DNA of 64,000 nucleotides from Paenibacillus sp. SY21-1 (GTDB taxonomy: Bacteria; Bacillota; Bacilli; Paenibacillales; Paenibacillaceae): the NCBI RefSeq assembly GCF_005222705.1, contig NZ_STGF01000017.1:1-64000 (forward strand). Direction: 5' to 3'. Shown one piece after another: positions 17,827 through 25,947 of this stretch. Both the position numbers and the translations under genes were made by a program. The notes beneath the pieces were generated by a model, which was given only the letters and a program-made list of their open reading frames with translations, was not told the DNA's origin and did not search any database. Position 1 is the stretch's first letter, and each line of letters begins with the position of its first letter.

Positions 17827-18486
17827 CTACTCGTACCAATACCATACCCGGACCGCGGCTTTAACGGTCAGCTCGCCGGGCATAAACGAGGTATCCGCAG
17901 CCACCTTCATCATCGCGCCAAACGGCACGGGCCCCCCGGAGTTAACGGGCAGCTCCTGCACCTGGCGCGGAACGGCGGACAGCTGCGCGCCGAGGCTCCC
18001 GGCAATCGTCTCGGCTTTATCGCGGGCATTGCTCATGGCCAGAGTGAGCGCTTCGTTGTAGAAGGCCGCAGGATCGGATAAAGTGAATTGCACGGAGTTA
18101 ACCTGGTTGGCTCCGTTTGCGACTGCCGTATCGATAAGCGCGCCGGCTTCATCAATACGGTCCGTAGTCAGCTGAAGCATGTGTGTCAGCTTGTAGCTTC
18201 TGAATACTTGCTGCCCGTCAGGGTAATCGTACTGAGGCTCCATGCGGAATTCGACTGTCTGAAGCTGAGACTCTTGTACTCCTGCGGCCAGCAGCGCCGC
18301 TATGACCGCTTCGGTAGCGGCCGCATTTTCTTCCTGCAGCTTTTTTAGCTCCATTCCTTCGGTCACTACGCCTAGCTGAATTGTCGCTTGATCGGGAGCG
18401 GCAGCTGCGCGTCCCTCGCCCAGCACCTCAATTGTAAAAGCGCTGCCCGCATCTGCCGGCAGCTGGTCTCGCTCGTCGTTGTACAT
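17827..18486 (-). CDS. SIMPL domain-containing protein (DUF541)
   Basis: 219 residues, soluble, no clear signal peptide. The SIMPL pattern is FTIEVLGEGRAAAAPDQATIQLG near the N-terminus, LQTVEFRMEPQYDYPDGQQ in the centre and VPRQVQELPV with a C-terminal VKAAVRVWYW strand. The family is widespread and its function poorly known; BP26 of Brucella is a member. GGGAGGAGCC precedes the ATG. Convergent with the chemoreceptor; a perfect 8-bp stem (GAGCGGGT/ACCCGCTC, 17765-17794) lies between them without a T run. Confidence 0.85.
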   Translation of the reverse strand: MYNDERDQLPADAGSAFTIEVLGEGRAAAAPDQATIQLGVVTEGMELKKLQEENAAATEAVIAALLAAGVQESQLQTVEFRMEPQYDYPDGQQVFRSYKLTHMLQLTTDRIDEAGALIDTAVANGANQVNSVQFTLSDPAAFYNEALTLAMSNARDKAETIAGSLGAQLSAVPRQVQELPVNSGGPVPFGAMMKVAADTSFMPGELTVKAAVRVWYWYE

Positions 18487-18679
18487 GAATTCAGGCTCCT
18501 CCCATAAATGGATTTCCTATAGTATGAAGGATGGAACAAAAATATGGCAAGCATTAGAGCTTTGCCGAATGAGAACGTTTCCCGCTTTTACAAATATTCC
18601 AGATACAGGTGATTTCACGCTAACATTTGCTCATTATGCTTGTCCATGTGGATAAATCGATTAAGAGGAGTGGACAGGC

Positions 18680-20320
18680 TTGGACAAAAATATGGACCGC
18701 AAAACGTTTCTTTCTTATTTGGGTACAGGAGCAGCTGCACTTGCAACCGCTTCAGCAGGACTTGGTGCATTGACAGGCAAAGCTTCCGCAGCATCTGCAA
18801 CGGCAGACCATCTATTCGGATTTAGCACAAATCGCGTAAGCGGGTATTTCGAGCCGATTCAGCCGACAACTGAGGACCAGCTCGTCTTGCCGAAAAACTT
18901 TAAATACGACGTAGTCGCTGCATTCGACGATGTCATTAACGAGGCTGGAGAGAAGTTTGGAGCCGGCTGCGACTATAATGCCTTTTTCCCTACAAACAGC
19001 TCGAACACAAGAGGACTACTCGTCAATAACCATGAATACAGCACCATTTTTTCGATCGGACCTGTCAAGGACGATAAAATGACGGCCGAGCAGCTGCATA
19101 AAAATCTTTATTATCAAGGCATGTCGGTTATCGAGGTGTACCGCGACGACAAGGGTGTCTGGAAAATGGATACAACGTCCAAGCACGCCCGCCGGATCAA
19201 CGGCTATACGAAGTTTGAGGTGACGGGGCCTGCAAGAGGCGGCGCTGCGCTAGGCGGGGCGACAACGGTGCAAGGCACGTTCGCCAATTGCTCGGGCGGG
19301 GTGACGCTATGGAATACGGTACTGTCCTGCGAGGAGAACTTTGCCGAAACGGCAGCGGCGTCCAAGCTCAAGGATACCCATTATGGCTGGGTAGTCGAGG
19401 TTGATCCGTTTGATGGATCGTATTTGAAAAAACATACCGCGCTTGGCCGCTTTAACCACGAGAACACCGCTATGGGCCTGGCGCCTGATGGACGGGTTGT
19501 CGTATATATGGGCGATGACAAGAAGGACGCCTGCGTCTACAAATTCATCAGCAAGGGCAAGTACGACAAGCTGAAGGGACGCGGCAACTCCGCATTGCTT
19601 GAGGATGGCACGCTATACGTCGCAAACTTTAAAAAGGGCGTATGGACTCCGGTTTCGCTGGAGGAGGTCGGAAAAGCGATCAAAGAGAAACCCGAGCTTC
19701 AGCAAAAGTTCAAAACGCAAGGCGATGTCGTAACGTATTGCCAAGAAGCTGCGCTGCTGGTAGGGGGAACGCCGACAGATCGTCCCGAGGACATCGAAAT
19801 TTCGCCATTTGACAATACGGTATTTATTTGCCATACCAACAATGACAACCATGGGAACATTCACGGTCATATTACGCGTATCTTCGAGGCGAAAGACAAT
19901 CTGGCAAGTCTGGAATTCGATTTTGAAATTTTTGCCGCAGGCGGCCGCCAATCGGGCTTTAGCTCCCCGGACAATCTCGCGTTCGATTCCAACGCCAATT
20001 TGTGGGTCGTTACCGACATTTCGAGCAGCAGCCAAAATAAAGGCATACACAAGTCATTCATGAACAACGGCCTGTTCGTTATTCCGACAAGCGGACCCGA
20101 TAAAGCAATTGCGCAGCAATTCGCCTCCGGCCCTGTGGAATGCGAGCTTACCGGTCCTTACTTCACGCCGGACGAGCAGACGCTGTTCCTCTCCATTCAG
20201 CATCCAGGCGAGAACACAACCGATCTAAGCAAGCCGACAAGCCGCTGGCCGCATCGTCCGGGCGACACAAAGGCGCGCTGTGCGGTCGTCGCCATTAGCG
20301 GCTTCAAGCTTGGCGTCTGA
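18680..20320 (+). CDS. PhoX-family phosphatase, Tat-type signal
   Basis: 546 residues of the PhoX/DUF839 family: calcium/iron-dependent beta-propeller alkaline phosphatases exported by Tat. Seen: DRKTFLSYLGTGAAALATASAG as signal (RK where the consensus is RR), LVNNHEYS, YTKFEVTGPARGG, CEENFAETA, GRFNHENTAMG, DDKKDACVYKFIS, and DRPEDIEISPFDNTVFICHTNN near the C-terminus. TTG 18680, behind GAGGAG, is chosen; the ATG at 18692 would leave the RK motif at the very N-terminus. tatA and tatC follow in the same direction, suggesting a dedicated export pair. Phosphate starvation control is plausible, but I could not find a clear Pho box. Confidence 0.87.
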   Translation: MDKNMDRKTFLSYLGTGAAALATASAGLGALTGKASAASATADHLFGFSTNRVSGYFEPIQPTTEDQLVLPKNFKYDVVAAFDDVINEAGEKFGAGCDYNAFFPTNSSNTRGLLVNNHEYSTIFSIGPVKDDKMTAEQLHKNLYYQGMSVIEVYRDDKGVWKMDTTSKHARRINGYTKFEVTGPARGGAALGGATTVQGTFANCSGGVTLWNTVLSCEENFAETAAASKLKDTHYGWVVEVDPFDGSYLKKHTALGRFNHENTAMGLAPDGRVVVYMGDDKKDACVYKFISKGKYDKLKGRGNSALLEDGTLYVANFKKGVWTPVSLEEVGKAIKEKPELQQKFKTQGDVVTYCQEAALLVGGTPTDRPEDIEISPFDNTVFICHTNNDNHGNIHGHITRIFEAKDNLASLEFDFEIFAAGGRQSGFSSPDNLAFDSNANLWVVTDISSSSQNKGIHKSFMNNGLFVIPTSGPDKAIAQQFASGPVECELTGPYFTPDEQTLFLSIQHPGENTTDLSKPTSRWPHRPGDTKARCAVVAISGFKLGV

Positions 20321-20341
20321 GAAAGACATGTTGTATTGCTG

Positions 20342-20370
20342 GGCCGCAGGAGCAATCCGCTCTTGCGGCC
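20342..20370 (+). other. Stable hairpin between phoX and tatA
   Basis: GGCCGCAGGAGC pairs with GCTCTTGCGGCC (12 bp with one G-U) around a 5-nt loop. No T run follows, so it is not a normal terminator. It sits 29 bp before tatA and may stabilise or process the mRNA or reduce read-through. Confidence 0.6.
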
Positions 20371-20398
20371 GCCATTTCTATAAAAAGGAGCTGTTCAT

Positions 20399-20614
20399 AT
20401 GCCATTCGGCAATATCGGAATCGGAGGATTGGTGTTAATCCTCATTATTGCGCTTATTATTTTCGGTCCATCCAAGCTGCCTGAGCTCGGCCGCGCTTTC
20501 GGAAGAACGTTAAGCGAGTTCAAGGGGGCAACGAGGGGACTCGTTGGCGGAGACGAGGAGTACAAGCGGAAGGAAGAGGAGGCGGCTAAAGCTGCGGCTT
20601 CGACAAGCAAGTAA
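20399..20614 (+). CDS. tatA: Twin-arginine translocase subunit TatA
   Basis: 71 residues: a short N-terminal membrane helix (GLVLILIIALIIF), then the FGPSKLPELGRAFGRTL amphipathic helix typical of TatA/E and a charged tail. It oligomerises to form the pore for folded proteins. AAAAGGAGCTGTTC precedes the ATG. It lies between phoX and tatC, with its stop one base before the tatC ATG. Confidence 0.95.
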   Translation: MPFGNIGIGGLVLILIIALIIFGPSKLPELGRAFGRTLSEFKGATRGLVGGDEEYKRKEEEAAKAAASTSK

Positions 20615-20615
20615 G

Positions 20616-21338
20616 ATGAAGGACCCGAATGACCAGAACCTGATCGGCCATTTGGAGGAGCTGCGCGCCAGGTTAATTCGCACGCTGGTTGCGTTTATCG
20701 TTGCCATGGCGGCTGCATTTCTGTATGTCAAGGAGATATATGCATGGCTGTCGCGGGATGTCGGGCAAAAGCTGGTGCTGCTCGGGCCGTCCGACGTTAT
20801 TTGGGTCTATATGATGATTGCCGGAGTCGTCGCGATCGCGGTCACTTTGCCGATTGCGGCTTTTCAGACGTGGAAGTTTGTTACGCCTGCCATGGGGGAG
20901 CAGACGAAGCGTTCGGCCCTGCTGTTTATACCTGCCATCAGCTTATTGTTTGTCATCGGCCTTTGTTTCGGTTATTTCGTGTTGTTTCCAATGGTTCTGC
21001 ATTTTATGAACGCGATGGCGACGGACAGCTTTGAAACGCTGTATACGGCGCAGAAGTATTTTACGTTTATGATTCATATGACCGTACCGTTCGGATTGCT
21101 GTTTGAAATGCCGGCTATCGTCATGTTTTTGACCAAGCTGGGCATTCTGAATCCGTACCGGCTTGCGAAGGCGCGCAAGCTTGCTTATTTTACGCTTGTT
21201 ATTATTGCGGTCACGATTACGCCACCGGATATTTTGTCCGATATTATCGTCATCGTTCCGTTGTTTCTGCTTTATGAAATTAGTATTTCGATTTCCAAAT
21301 TTGTTTATCGCAAGCAGTTGAAGCTGCAAGAGGTTTAA
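20616..21338 (+). CDS. tatC: Twin-arginine translocase subunit TatC
   Basis: 240 residues, six membrane helices. Conserved features are the N-terminal GHLEELRARLIRT (signal-peptide recognition), the F..P..P loop region KFVTPAMGEQTKRSA, and TPPDILSDIIVIVPLFLLYEISI in the last helices. Receptor for twin-arginine signal peptides. ATG 20616 is one base after tatA and has no good ribosome binding site of its own, so translational coupling to tatA is likely; a longer frame from 20544 overlaps tatA and is not used. A GC stem (21343-21375) follows. Confidence 0.95.
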   Translation: MKDPNDQNLIGHLEELRARLIRTLVAFIVAMAAAFLYVKEIYAWLSRDVGQKLVLLGPSDVIWVYMMIAGVVAIAVTLPIAAFQTWKFVTPAMGEQTKRSALLFIPAISLLFVIGLCFGYFVLFPMVLHFMNAMATDSFETLYTAQKYFTFMIHMTVPFGLLFEMPAIVMFLTKLGILNPYRLAKARKLAYFTLVIIAVTITPPDILSDIIVIVPLFLLYEISISISKFVYRKQLKLQEV

Positions 21339-21342
21339 ACAG

Positions 21343-21375
21343 GGCAGGCTCCGTCACAACGGCAGCCTGCTTTGG
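21343..21375 (+). terminator. Possible terminator after tatC
   Basis: GCAGGCTCCGT and ACGGCAGCCTGC form a stem, followed only by CTTTGG, so termination may be weak. Confidence 0.45.
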
Positions 21376-21458
21376 CATGCGTTAAGGAAAGGATGCGTAA
21401 AGCGGCATCAAGGGAGACCTGCTTCTAGCGCAATAACCGGCGAACGCAGCGGTCCTCT

Positions 21459-21668
21459 CTAACGTTTCGCTTTAAAATGCACAACCGCGCTGTAATGCAT
21501 TTTTTCACTTAACGGGTTAAACGTCGCTTGATGCGTTACGCTATGGACATCAAGCAACAACGCCTTGTTGATCTCAATTTGCTGATCAATCTGTCGCTCC
21601 AGCGTTTTCAAATCGTAAGCCTCAAAAAATTCAATTTTGGTCTCAATCAAATCCAGACGAAATTCCAT
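21459..21668 (-). CDS. DUF2536 family protein
   Basis: 69 residues: MEFRLDLIETKIEFFEAYDL, then an IDQQIEINKALLLDVHSVTHQ block, the pattern of the small Bacilli DUF2536 (YrzA-like) proteins. Soluble, function unknown. The upstream AAAGGAGATCATCGC gives a good ribosome binding site. It stands alone between the tat genes and a divergent 38-aa gene. Confidence 0.8.
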   Translation of the reverse strand: MEFRLDLIETKIEFFEAYDLKTLERQIDQQIEINKALLLDVHSVTHQATFNPLSEKMHYSAVVHFKAKR

Positions 21669-21824
21669 GCGATGATCTCCTTTGTCATTTGCTTCGGCCT
21701 AACCATTATACATGCGGTCTGTCTCGCCGAAAATAAAAATGTTGCTAATTTGTTAACGAATGCGGCGCAGGATGCTTAACAATTGAGGTACAATAGAAGC
21801 ATCTGCAGAGAGAGGGGGAGAAGG

Positions 21825-21941
21825 ATGAACGTTCCGGTGGGGGTATGGATATTTGCAGGCATTATTGTCGTGCTGCTAACGTGGCTGACGCTTTGGGTAA
21901 CGAAAAAAGCCTATTCAAAAAAGTGGGATGAAGCGGAATAA
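21825..21941 (+). CDS. Single-pass membrane microprotein, 38 aa
   Basis: Too short for a usual gene call, but well formed: AGAGGGGGAGAAGG, ATG, MNVPVGVWIFAGIIVVLLTW (one membrane helix), then LTLWVTKKAYSKKWDEAE and stop. A strong terminator follows 7 bp later, and TACAAT about 40 bp upstream may be a -10. The positive-inside tail predicts the C-terminus in the cytoplasm. Function unknown. Confidence 0.7.
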   Translation: MNVPVGVWIFAGIIVVLLTWLTLWVTKKAYSKKWDEAE

Positions 21942-21948
21942 AAAGAAA

Positions 21949-21976
21949 GAAGCTTGTATGCACAAGCTTCTTTTTT
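21949..21976 (+). terminator. Rho-independent terminator
   Basis: GAAGCTTGT-ATGC-ACAAGCTTC, a perfect 9-bp stem, then T6. It ends the 38-aa gene. On the minus strand the A-rich flank could also serve, but the tRNAs read toward it from the other side. Confidence 0.85.
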
Positions 21977-22002
21977 ATGTACGATTCCATTATAATTCTT
22001 CA

Positions 22003-22079
22003 TGGTCGGGATGACACGATTTGAACATGCGACCCCCTGGTCCCAAACCAGGTGCTCTACCAAGCTGAGCTACATCCCG
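22003..22079 (-). tRNA. tRNA-Pro(TGG)
   Basis: 77 nt including encoded CCA. Acceptor CGGGATG/CATCCCG; anticodon stem-loop CCTGG-TTTGGGA-CCAGG with anticodon TGG; TTCAAATC in the T loop region. Forms a pair with tRNA-Thr upstream on the minus strand. Confidence 0.95.
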
Positions 22080-22085
22080 GAAAAA

Positions 22086-22161
<76 letters not shown>

Positions 22162-22259
22162 ATCTGTTTTTCGTTGAACACAAGATGTATTATTGCATAG
22201 ATCGACAAATAATTGCAAGCCTTTTCCCAAAGTTTAAATTTTCAAAAAATAGTGCGGAT

Positions 22260-23678
22260 TTAAGTGGGAAACCAGACTCTGGACAGCTCTTCAATACCGT
22301 GTACAAGCTCCTCCTCCGATAATCCTCCAAAGCCCAGCATAACATAGGAATCCGGGCATTGCTCCGGATAAAGCCAGTGCTTCCGCGGCGAATATACGCT
22401 GCAGCCGGCTTGTGCGGCGAGTACAATAAGCTCTTCACAAGAGCGGTTATGGACATCCAGCAGCAGGTGCAGTCCGGAATGATCGCCAAGGATAGAGACG
22501 TTCTTCCCCATATATTGCTCAATCGCTTGAATGAATACACGGTGCTTGGCCTGGTAAAGCCGTTTCATCCTTCTTACGTGGCGAGCGAAATGGCCTTGAT
22601 TCATGAATAGCCAGAGCGCCTGCTGAATAAACGGGGATACGGCTTGACTGTAATGCTCCAGCTTGCTTTGAACTTTGGCCAGCAGTTGCTCTGGCATAAT
22701 CAGATAGCTTAAGCGGATCGCGGGGAGAAAGGACTTGGAGAGGGTTCCCAAATAAATGACCCGCTCCTGCTTATCCAGCGCCTTTAGAGCGGGAATCGGC
22801 TTGCTCTTGTAGCGGAATTCACTATCGTAGTCGTCTTCAATAATATATCCCTCGCATTCGGCAGCCCACTGAAGCAGTTGTATGCGCTTTTGTACAGGCA
22901 GCACCATACCCAGCGGAAATTGATGCGAAGGGGTAACGTATACGATTTGCGTCCCCGTTTCCTTTAGCTGCCCGATAGACAGACCATCCGTTTCAAGTCC
23001 GATCGGGTGCAGCCGACAGCCGAAATTGCGGAATACCACTTTAACGCCATCGTAACCGGGGTCCTCTACGGCGATGTCGCTGCCGAAGAGGGAGAGCAGC
23101 TGGCAAAGCAGGCTAACCGCATGCTGTGTTCCCGCACAAATGATGATTTGATCCGGGCGGCAAACGACACCGCGAGCCTGATAAACGAGACTTGCAATTT
23201 CTTCTTTTAGAGCCGCATGTCCCTGTCTCTCTCCATAGCCGAGCAATTGTTGATCGGGGACGGCAAGCGCCTCGGCCATACATTTTCGCCATGCTTCCAA
23301 TGGGAAACGGACTAGATCGACGTTGCCGTATTGAAAGTTAAAATGGCTTGGCCCCTCTATGGGATGCGCTGTTACCGTCTTCCCATGATGATTGGCGGAA
23401 ACGGCCTTGCTGCTGCCCGACCATTCATCAAGCGCCTGCACCTTGTATCCGCTTCTTTCTCTGCTCTGGATGTAGCCTTCCGCAAGCAACTGCTGGTAGG
23501 AGGTTTCGACCGTATTTTTGCTAATCTCCAAATGCTGGGCCAACTGCCGGATCGAAGGCAGGCTTGAATCCGTCTGTATGGCACCGGATTCGATTTGCTG
23601 CCTGATGTACTGGTAAAGCTGAAGGTAGAGCGGAGAGTCATTCGAGCTATCGAGCATGGGTGTCAAGCCAAGCTTCAT
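22260..23678 (-). CDS. MocR/GntR-family transcriptional regulator with aminotransferase domain
   Basis: 472 residues. An N-terminal GntR winged helix (about 15-80; LYLQLYQYIRQQIESGAI, LPSIRQLAQHLEISKNTVETSYQQL) is joined by a linker to a fold-type I aminotransferase domain. The PLP Lys is in LGTLSKSFLPAIRLSYL and the Asp/Tyr in IEDDYDSEFRY. MocR proteins bind PLP through a Lys and usually control PLP or amino-compound genes next door. It is divergent from a PNP-oxidase-like gene, the classic arrangement. Intergenic inverted repeats could be its operator. AAGGGGACAGATAACG precedes the ATG. Confidence 0.9.
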   Translation of the reverse strand: MKLGLTPMLDSSNDSPLYLQLYQYIRQQIESGAIQTDSSLPSIRQLAQHLEISKNTVETSYQQLLAEGYIQSRERSGYKVQALDEWSGSSKAVSANHHGKTVTAHPIEGPSHFNFQYGNVDLVRFPLEAWRKCMAEALAVPDQQLLGYGERQGHAALKEEIASLVYQARGVVCRPDQIIICAGTQHAVSLLCQLLSLFGSDIAVEDPGYDGVKVVFRNFGCRLHPIGLETDGLSIGQLKETGTQIVYVTPSHQFPLGMVLPVQKRIQLLQWAAECEGYIIEDDYDSEFRYKSKPIPALKALDKQERVIYLGTLSKSFLPAIRLSYLIMPEQLLAKVQSKLEHYSQAVSPFIQQALWLFMNQGHFARHVRRMKRLYQAKHRVFIQAIEQYMGKNVSILGDHSGLHLLLDVHNRSCEELIVLAAQAGCSVYSPRKHWLYPEQCPDSYVMLGFGGLSEEELVHGIEELSRVWFPT

Positions 23679-23708
23679 CGTTATCTGTCCCCTTGAATTT
23701 CTCTAATA

Positions 23709-23747
23709 TTGTCACTTTTAAGGATGACAATTACTCGTTATAGTGAC
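23709..23747. promoter_or_regulatory. Candidate MocR operator in the divergent intergenic region
   Basis: TTGTCA (23709-23714) and TGACAA (23725-23730) form an inverted repeat with a 10-bp gap, and a third TGAC lies at 23744. The only partner genes are the MocR regulator and the flavoprotein. Inference from position and symmetry. Confidence 0.4.
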
Positions 23748-23786
23748 CATATCACATATTTTGGAATGAAGAAAGGGTGTTGAGCG

Positions 23787-24317
23787 ATGTTTAGCGTAAG
23801 GCTGCAAAAACGCGAGTGTACGGACAAGGATAAGATTGAAGCTTTCCTTGATCGGGCGGACACAGGTTTCCTTGGTCTGGTAGACGGAGTGTTGCCGTAT
23901 GTTGTGCCGCTCAATTATGTCAGGCAGGGGGACAGCTACTACTTTCACGGCGCGGCAGAAGGGAGGAAGCTGTCGGCCATGCGCGCCAACCAGGAGGGGT
24001 GCTTGACAGTCAGCATGCATTACGGCACGCTTACCGACCCTGTACCCGCTAAAACAGACACGGCGTATATGAGCGTCATGATATTCGGGCGGCTGGAGGA
24101 AGTAACCGTTGCAGAGGAAGCGCATGAGGCGATGCAGAAGCTGCTAGATAAATACGTTCCGGGGTATTTTAATCAGCCGTTGGCGGCGGCGCATGTAGCA
24201 AAGTATCGTTCTTCAATGGGAAGCCCGACTAAGGTATTCAAGCTTGTAGCCCGGCAAATTACGGCCAAAGAGAATGAAGCGGACGCTTCCCGAATGTTCC
24301 GTCGCAGTACATGCTGA
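23787..24317 (+). CDS. Pyridoxamine 5'-phosphate oxidase-like flavoprotein (NimA type)
   Basis: 176 residues, split-barrel FMN-binding fold: GFLGLVDGVLPYVVPLNYV near the N-terminus, YYFHGAAEGRKLSAMRAN (flavin-binding strand and helix) and VMIFGRLEEVT. This matches the PNPOx-like Nim subfamily, not a canonical pdxH. The divergent MocR gene suggests PLP-linked or amine-linked control. AAAGGGTG precedes the ATG. The substrate is unknown; reduction of nitro-compounds or a flavin/B6 role are both possible. Confidence 0.82.
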   Translation: MFSVRLQKRECTDKDKIEAFLDRADTGFLGLVDGVLPYVVPLNYVRQGDSYYFHGAAEGRKLSAMRANQEGCLTVSMHYGTLTDPVPAKTDTAYMSVMIFGRLEEVTVAEEAHEAMQKLLDKYVPGYFNQPLAAAHVAKYRSSMGSPTKVFKLVARQITAKENEADASRMFRRSTC

Positions 24318-24324
24318 AGAAAAA

Positions 24325-24371
24325 AGCAAAAGCCGCTTTGGAGTCATCGTGGAGATGCTTCCAAAGCGGCT
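24325..24371 (-). terminator. Terminator of the CorC-type gene
   Basis: GCCGCTTTGGA and TCCAAAGCGGC form an 11-bp stem. On the minus strand TTTTGCTTTTTTC follows, so it terminates the leftward gene; it also separates it from the convergent flavoprotein gene. Confidence 0.75.
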
Positions 24372-24384
24372 TGCGGCCTTGCAA

Positions 24385-25707
24385 TTATGCGGTTTCGCCT
24401 TCTACGGCTACTTCATCCTGGGATATAAGCATTTCAACCTTGCGAATCCGGTTTTTGCTCGTTTCGCGAATAATAAACCTGAATTGCTCTACCTCGTATT
24501 CCTTGCCAGGACGAGGGTCTTGCATATGGCTGTAAAGCCAGCCGCCGACCGTATCGACATCCTCTTCCTCAAAGTCCAGTCCGGTCAAATCGCCAAGCTC
24601 GGTCAGCGACACCTTGCCGTCAAGCAAATAGCAGTTTTCGGCAAGCTGCTCAATTTCCTTGCGCTCGTCAGCATCGAATTCATCGCGGATCTCGCCGACA
24701 ATTTCCTCCAATATATCTTCAATCGTAATGAGGCCGGATGTACCGCCGTATTCGTCAACCAGAATCGCAATGTGGACACGTTCAACCTGCATGCGTTTCA
24801 GCAGCATTTTAACAGGCGTAACCTCGGAAACACTTAATACCGGATGAACAAGCTTCTTGAAATCGAACTCTCGATCCGTTTCGTATTCCAGAAATAGCTG
24901 CTTAGTGTTAATCATGCCGACAATGTTGTCTTTGCTCTCTAGGGCGACGGGGAACCGCGTATACTGCTCTTTACGAATAATTTCCATATTTTCCTTGAGC
25001 GATTTGTTCGTATACAAGCAAATCATATCCGTACGTGGCACCATGATTTCCTTGGCGAGCAACTCGTCAAAGGCGAAGATGCGGCTAACGTAGCCGTACT
25101 CCGTGTTGTTGATTTTGCCGCTTTGGTAGCTTTCATTCAGGATAATCTGAATCTCTTCCTCAGAGTGAGCCTCTTCATGCTCAGTTGCCGGCTTCAGGCC
25201 GAACAGGCGAACAAGAGCATTCGCAGAGCCGTTAAGCAGCCAAATAAACGGGTACATCAGGGTGTGAAAGAAAATAATCGGCTTGGCAGTCAGGAAGCTG
25301 ATAAATTCGGCTTTCTGAATCGCCCACGTTTTTGGGGCGAGCTCGCCGACAACGACGTGCAGAAAAGTCACGGATATAAATGCGATTAAGAATGAAAGAA
25401 TGTGACTGACATCGCTGTTCAAGTTGAATCTCTCAAAGACGGGTAAAAGCAGTTTTTCAACTGTCGGTTCACCTAACCAGCCCAGCCCGAGCGCTGTAAT
25501 CGTAATGCCCAGTTGGCAGGCTGACAAGTATGCATCCAGATTGCTCGTAACGCGTTGAACGGCAAGCGCGTTCTTACGGCCCTCAAGCACTAACTGATCC
25601 ACTCGGCTGGAGCGCAGCCTGATAATGGCAAACTCCGTAGCCACGAAAAATGCAGTCAAGAAAATCAGTAGAGCAACCATGAATAAATTGAATCCTATAC
25701 TACCCAT
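24385..25707 (-). CDS. Hemolysin-family/CorC-type protein (CNNM plus CBS)
   Basis: 440 residues. A DUF21/CNNM membrane domain (about 1-180, with FFVATEFAIIRLRSSR and VVVGELAPKTWAIQ) is followed by paired CBS domains (about 205-330; EIMVPRTDMICL). A C-terminal CorC_HlyC domain (about 345-425) includes DTVGGWLYSHMQDPRPGKEYEV. Members such as MpfA and YhdP act in Mg2+ homeostasis, probably efflux; the haemolysin name is historical. Ribosome binding site weak (AAAAAAGGGTAG). The 240 bp upstream (25708-25947) contain two small hairpins but no gene. Confidence 0.88.
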   Translation of the reverse strand: MGSIGFNLFMVALLIFLTAFFVATEFAIIRLRSSRVDQLVLEGRKNALAVQRVTSNLDAYLSACQLGITITALGLGWLGEPTVEKLLLPVFERFNLNSDVSHILSFLIAFISVTFLHVVVGELAPKTWAIQKAEFISFLTAKPIIFFHTLMYPFIWLLNGSANALVRLFGLKPATEHEEAHSEEEIQIILNESYQSGKINNTEYGYVSRIFAFDELLAKEIMVPRTDMICLYTNKSLKENMEIIRKEQYTRFPVALESKDNIVGMINTKQLFLEYETDREFDFKKLVHPVLSVSEVTPVKMLLKRMQVERVHIAILVDEYGGTSGLITIEDILEEIVGEIRDEFDADERKEIEQLAENCYLLDGKVSLTELGDLTGLDFEEEDVDTVGGWLYSHMQDPRPGKEYEVEQFRFIIRETSKNRIRKVEMLISQDEVAVEGETA

Positions 25708-25904
25708 TTTCGATTCTCACTACCCTTTTTTATATGAATTTTTGTATGCTTATGTATTACTATAACGAATTTAGAGCCGTTATGACAAATGCCGTATCCC
25801 ACGTTAACGGCCATTTTCGCGCTTTTCGGGCCATTTGCGGCTGTGAGAATGAGGTTCTCATCGATTTTCGAGCCTTTACAACGGTCTTGCTCAGGCATAT
25901 GATG

Positions 25905-25918
25905 AGTTCATATGAACT
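25905..25918. promoter_or_regulatory. Perfect 14-bp palindrome upstream of the DUF1836 gene
   Basis: AGTTCATATGAACT, 29 bp before the TTG start. Its length and symmetry suit a dimeric repressor site; the adjacent gene may encode that DNA-binding protein. Inference. Confidence 0.4.
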
Positions 25919-25947
25919 TATAAAAGAAGAAACGAGGGGGAAGGGGC

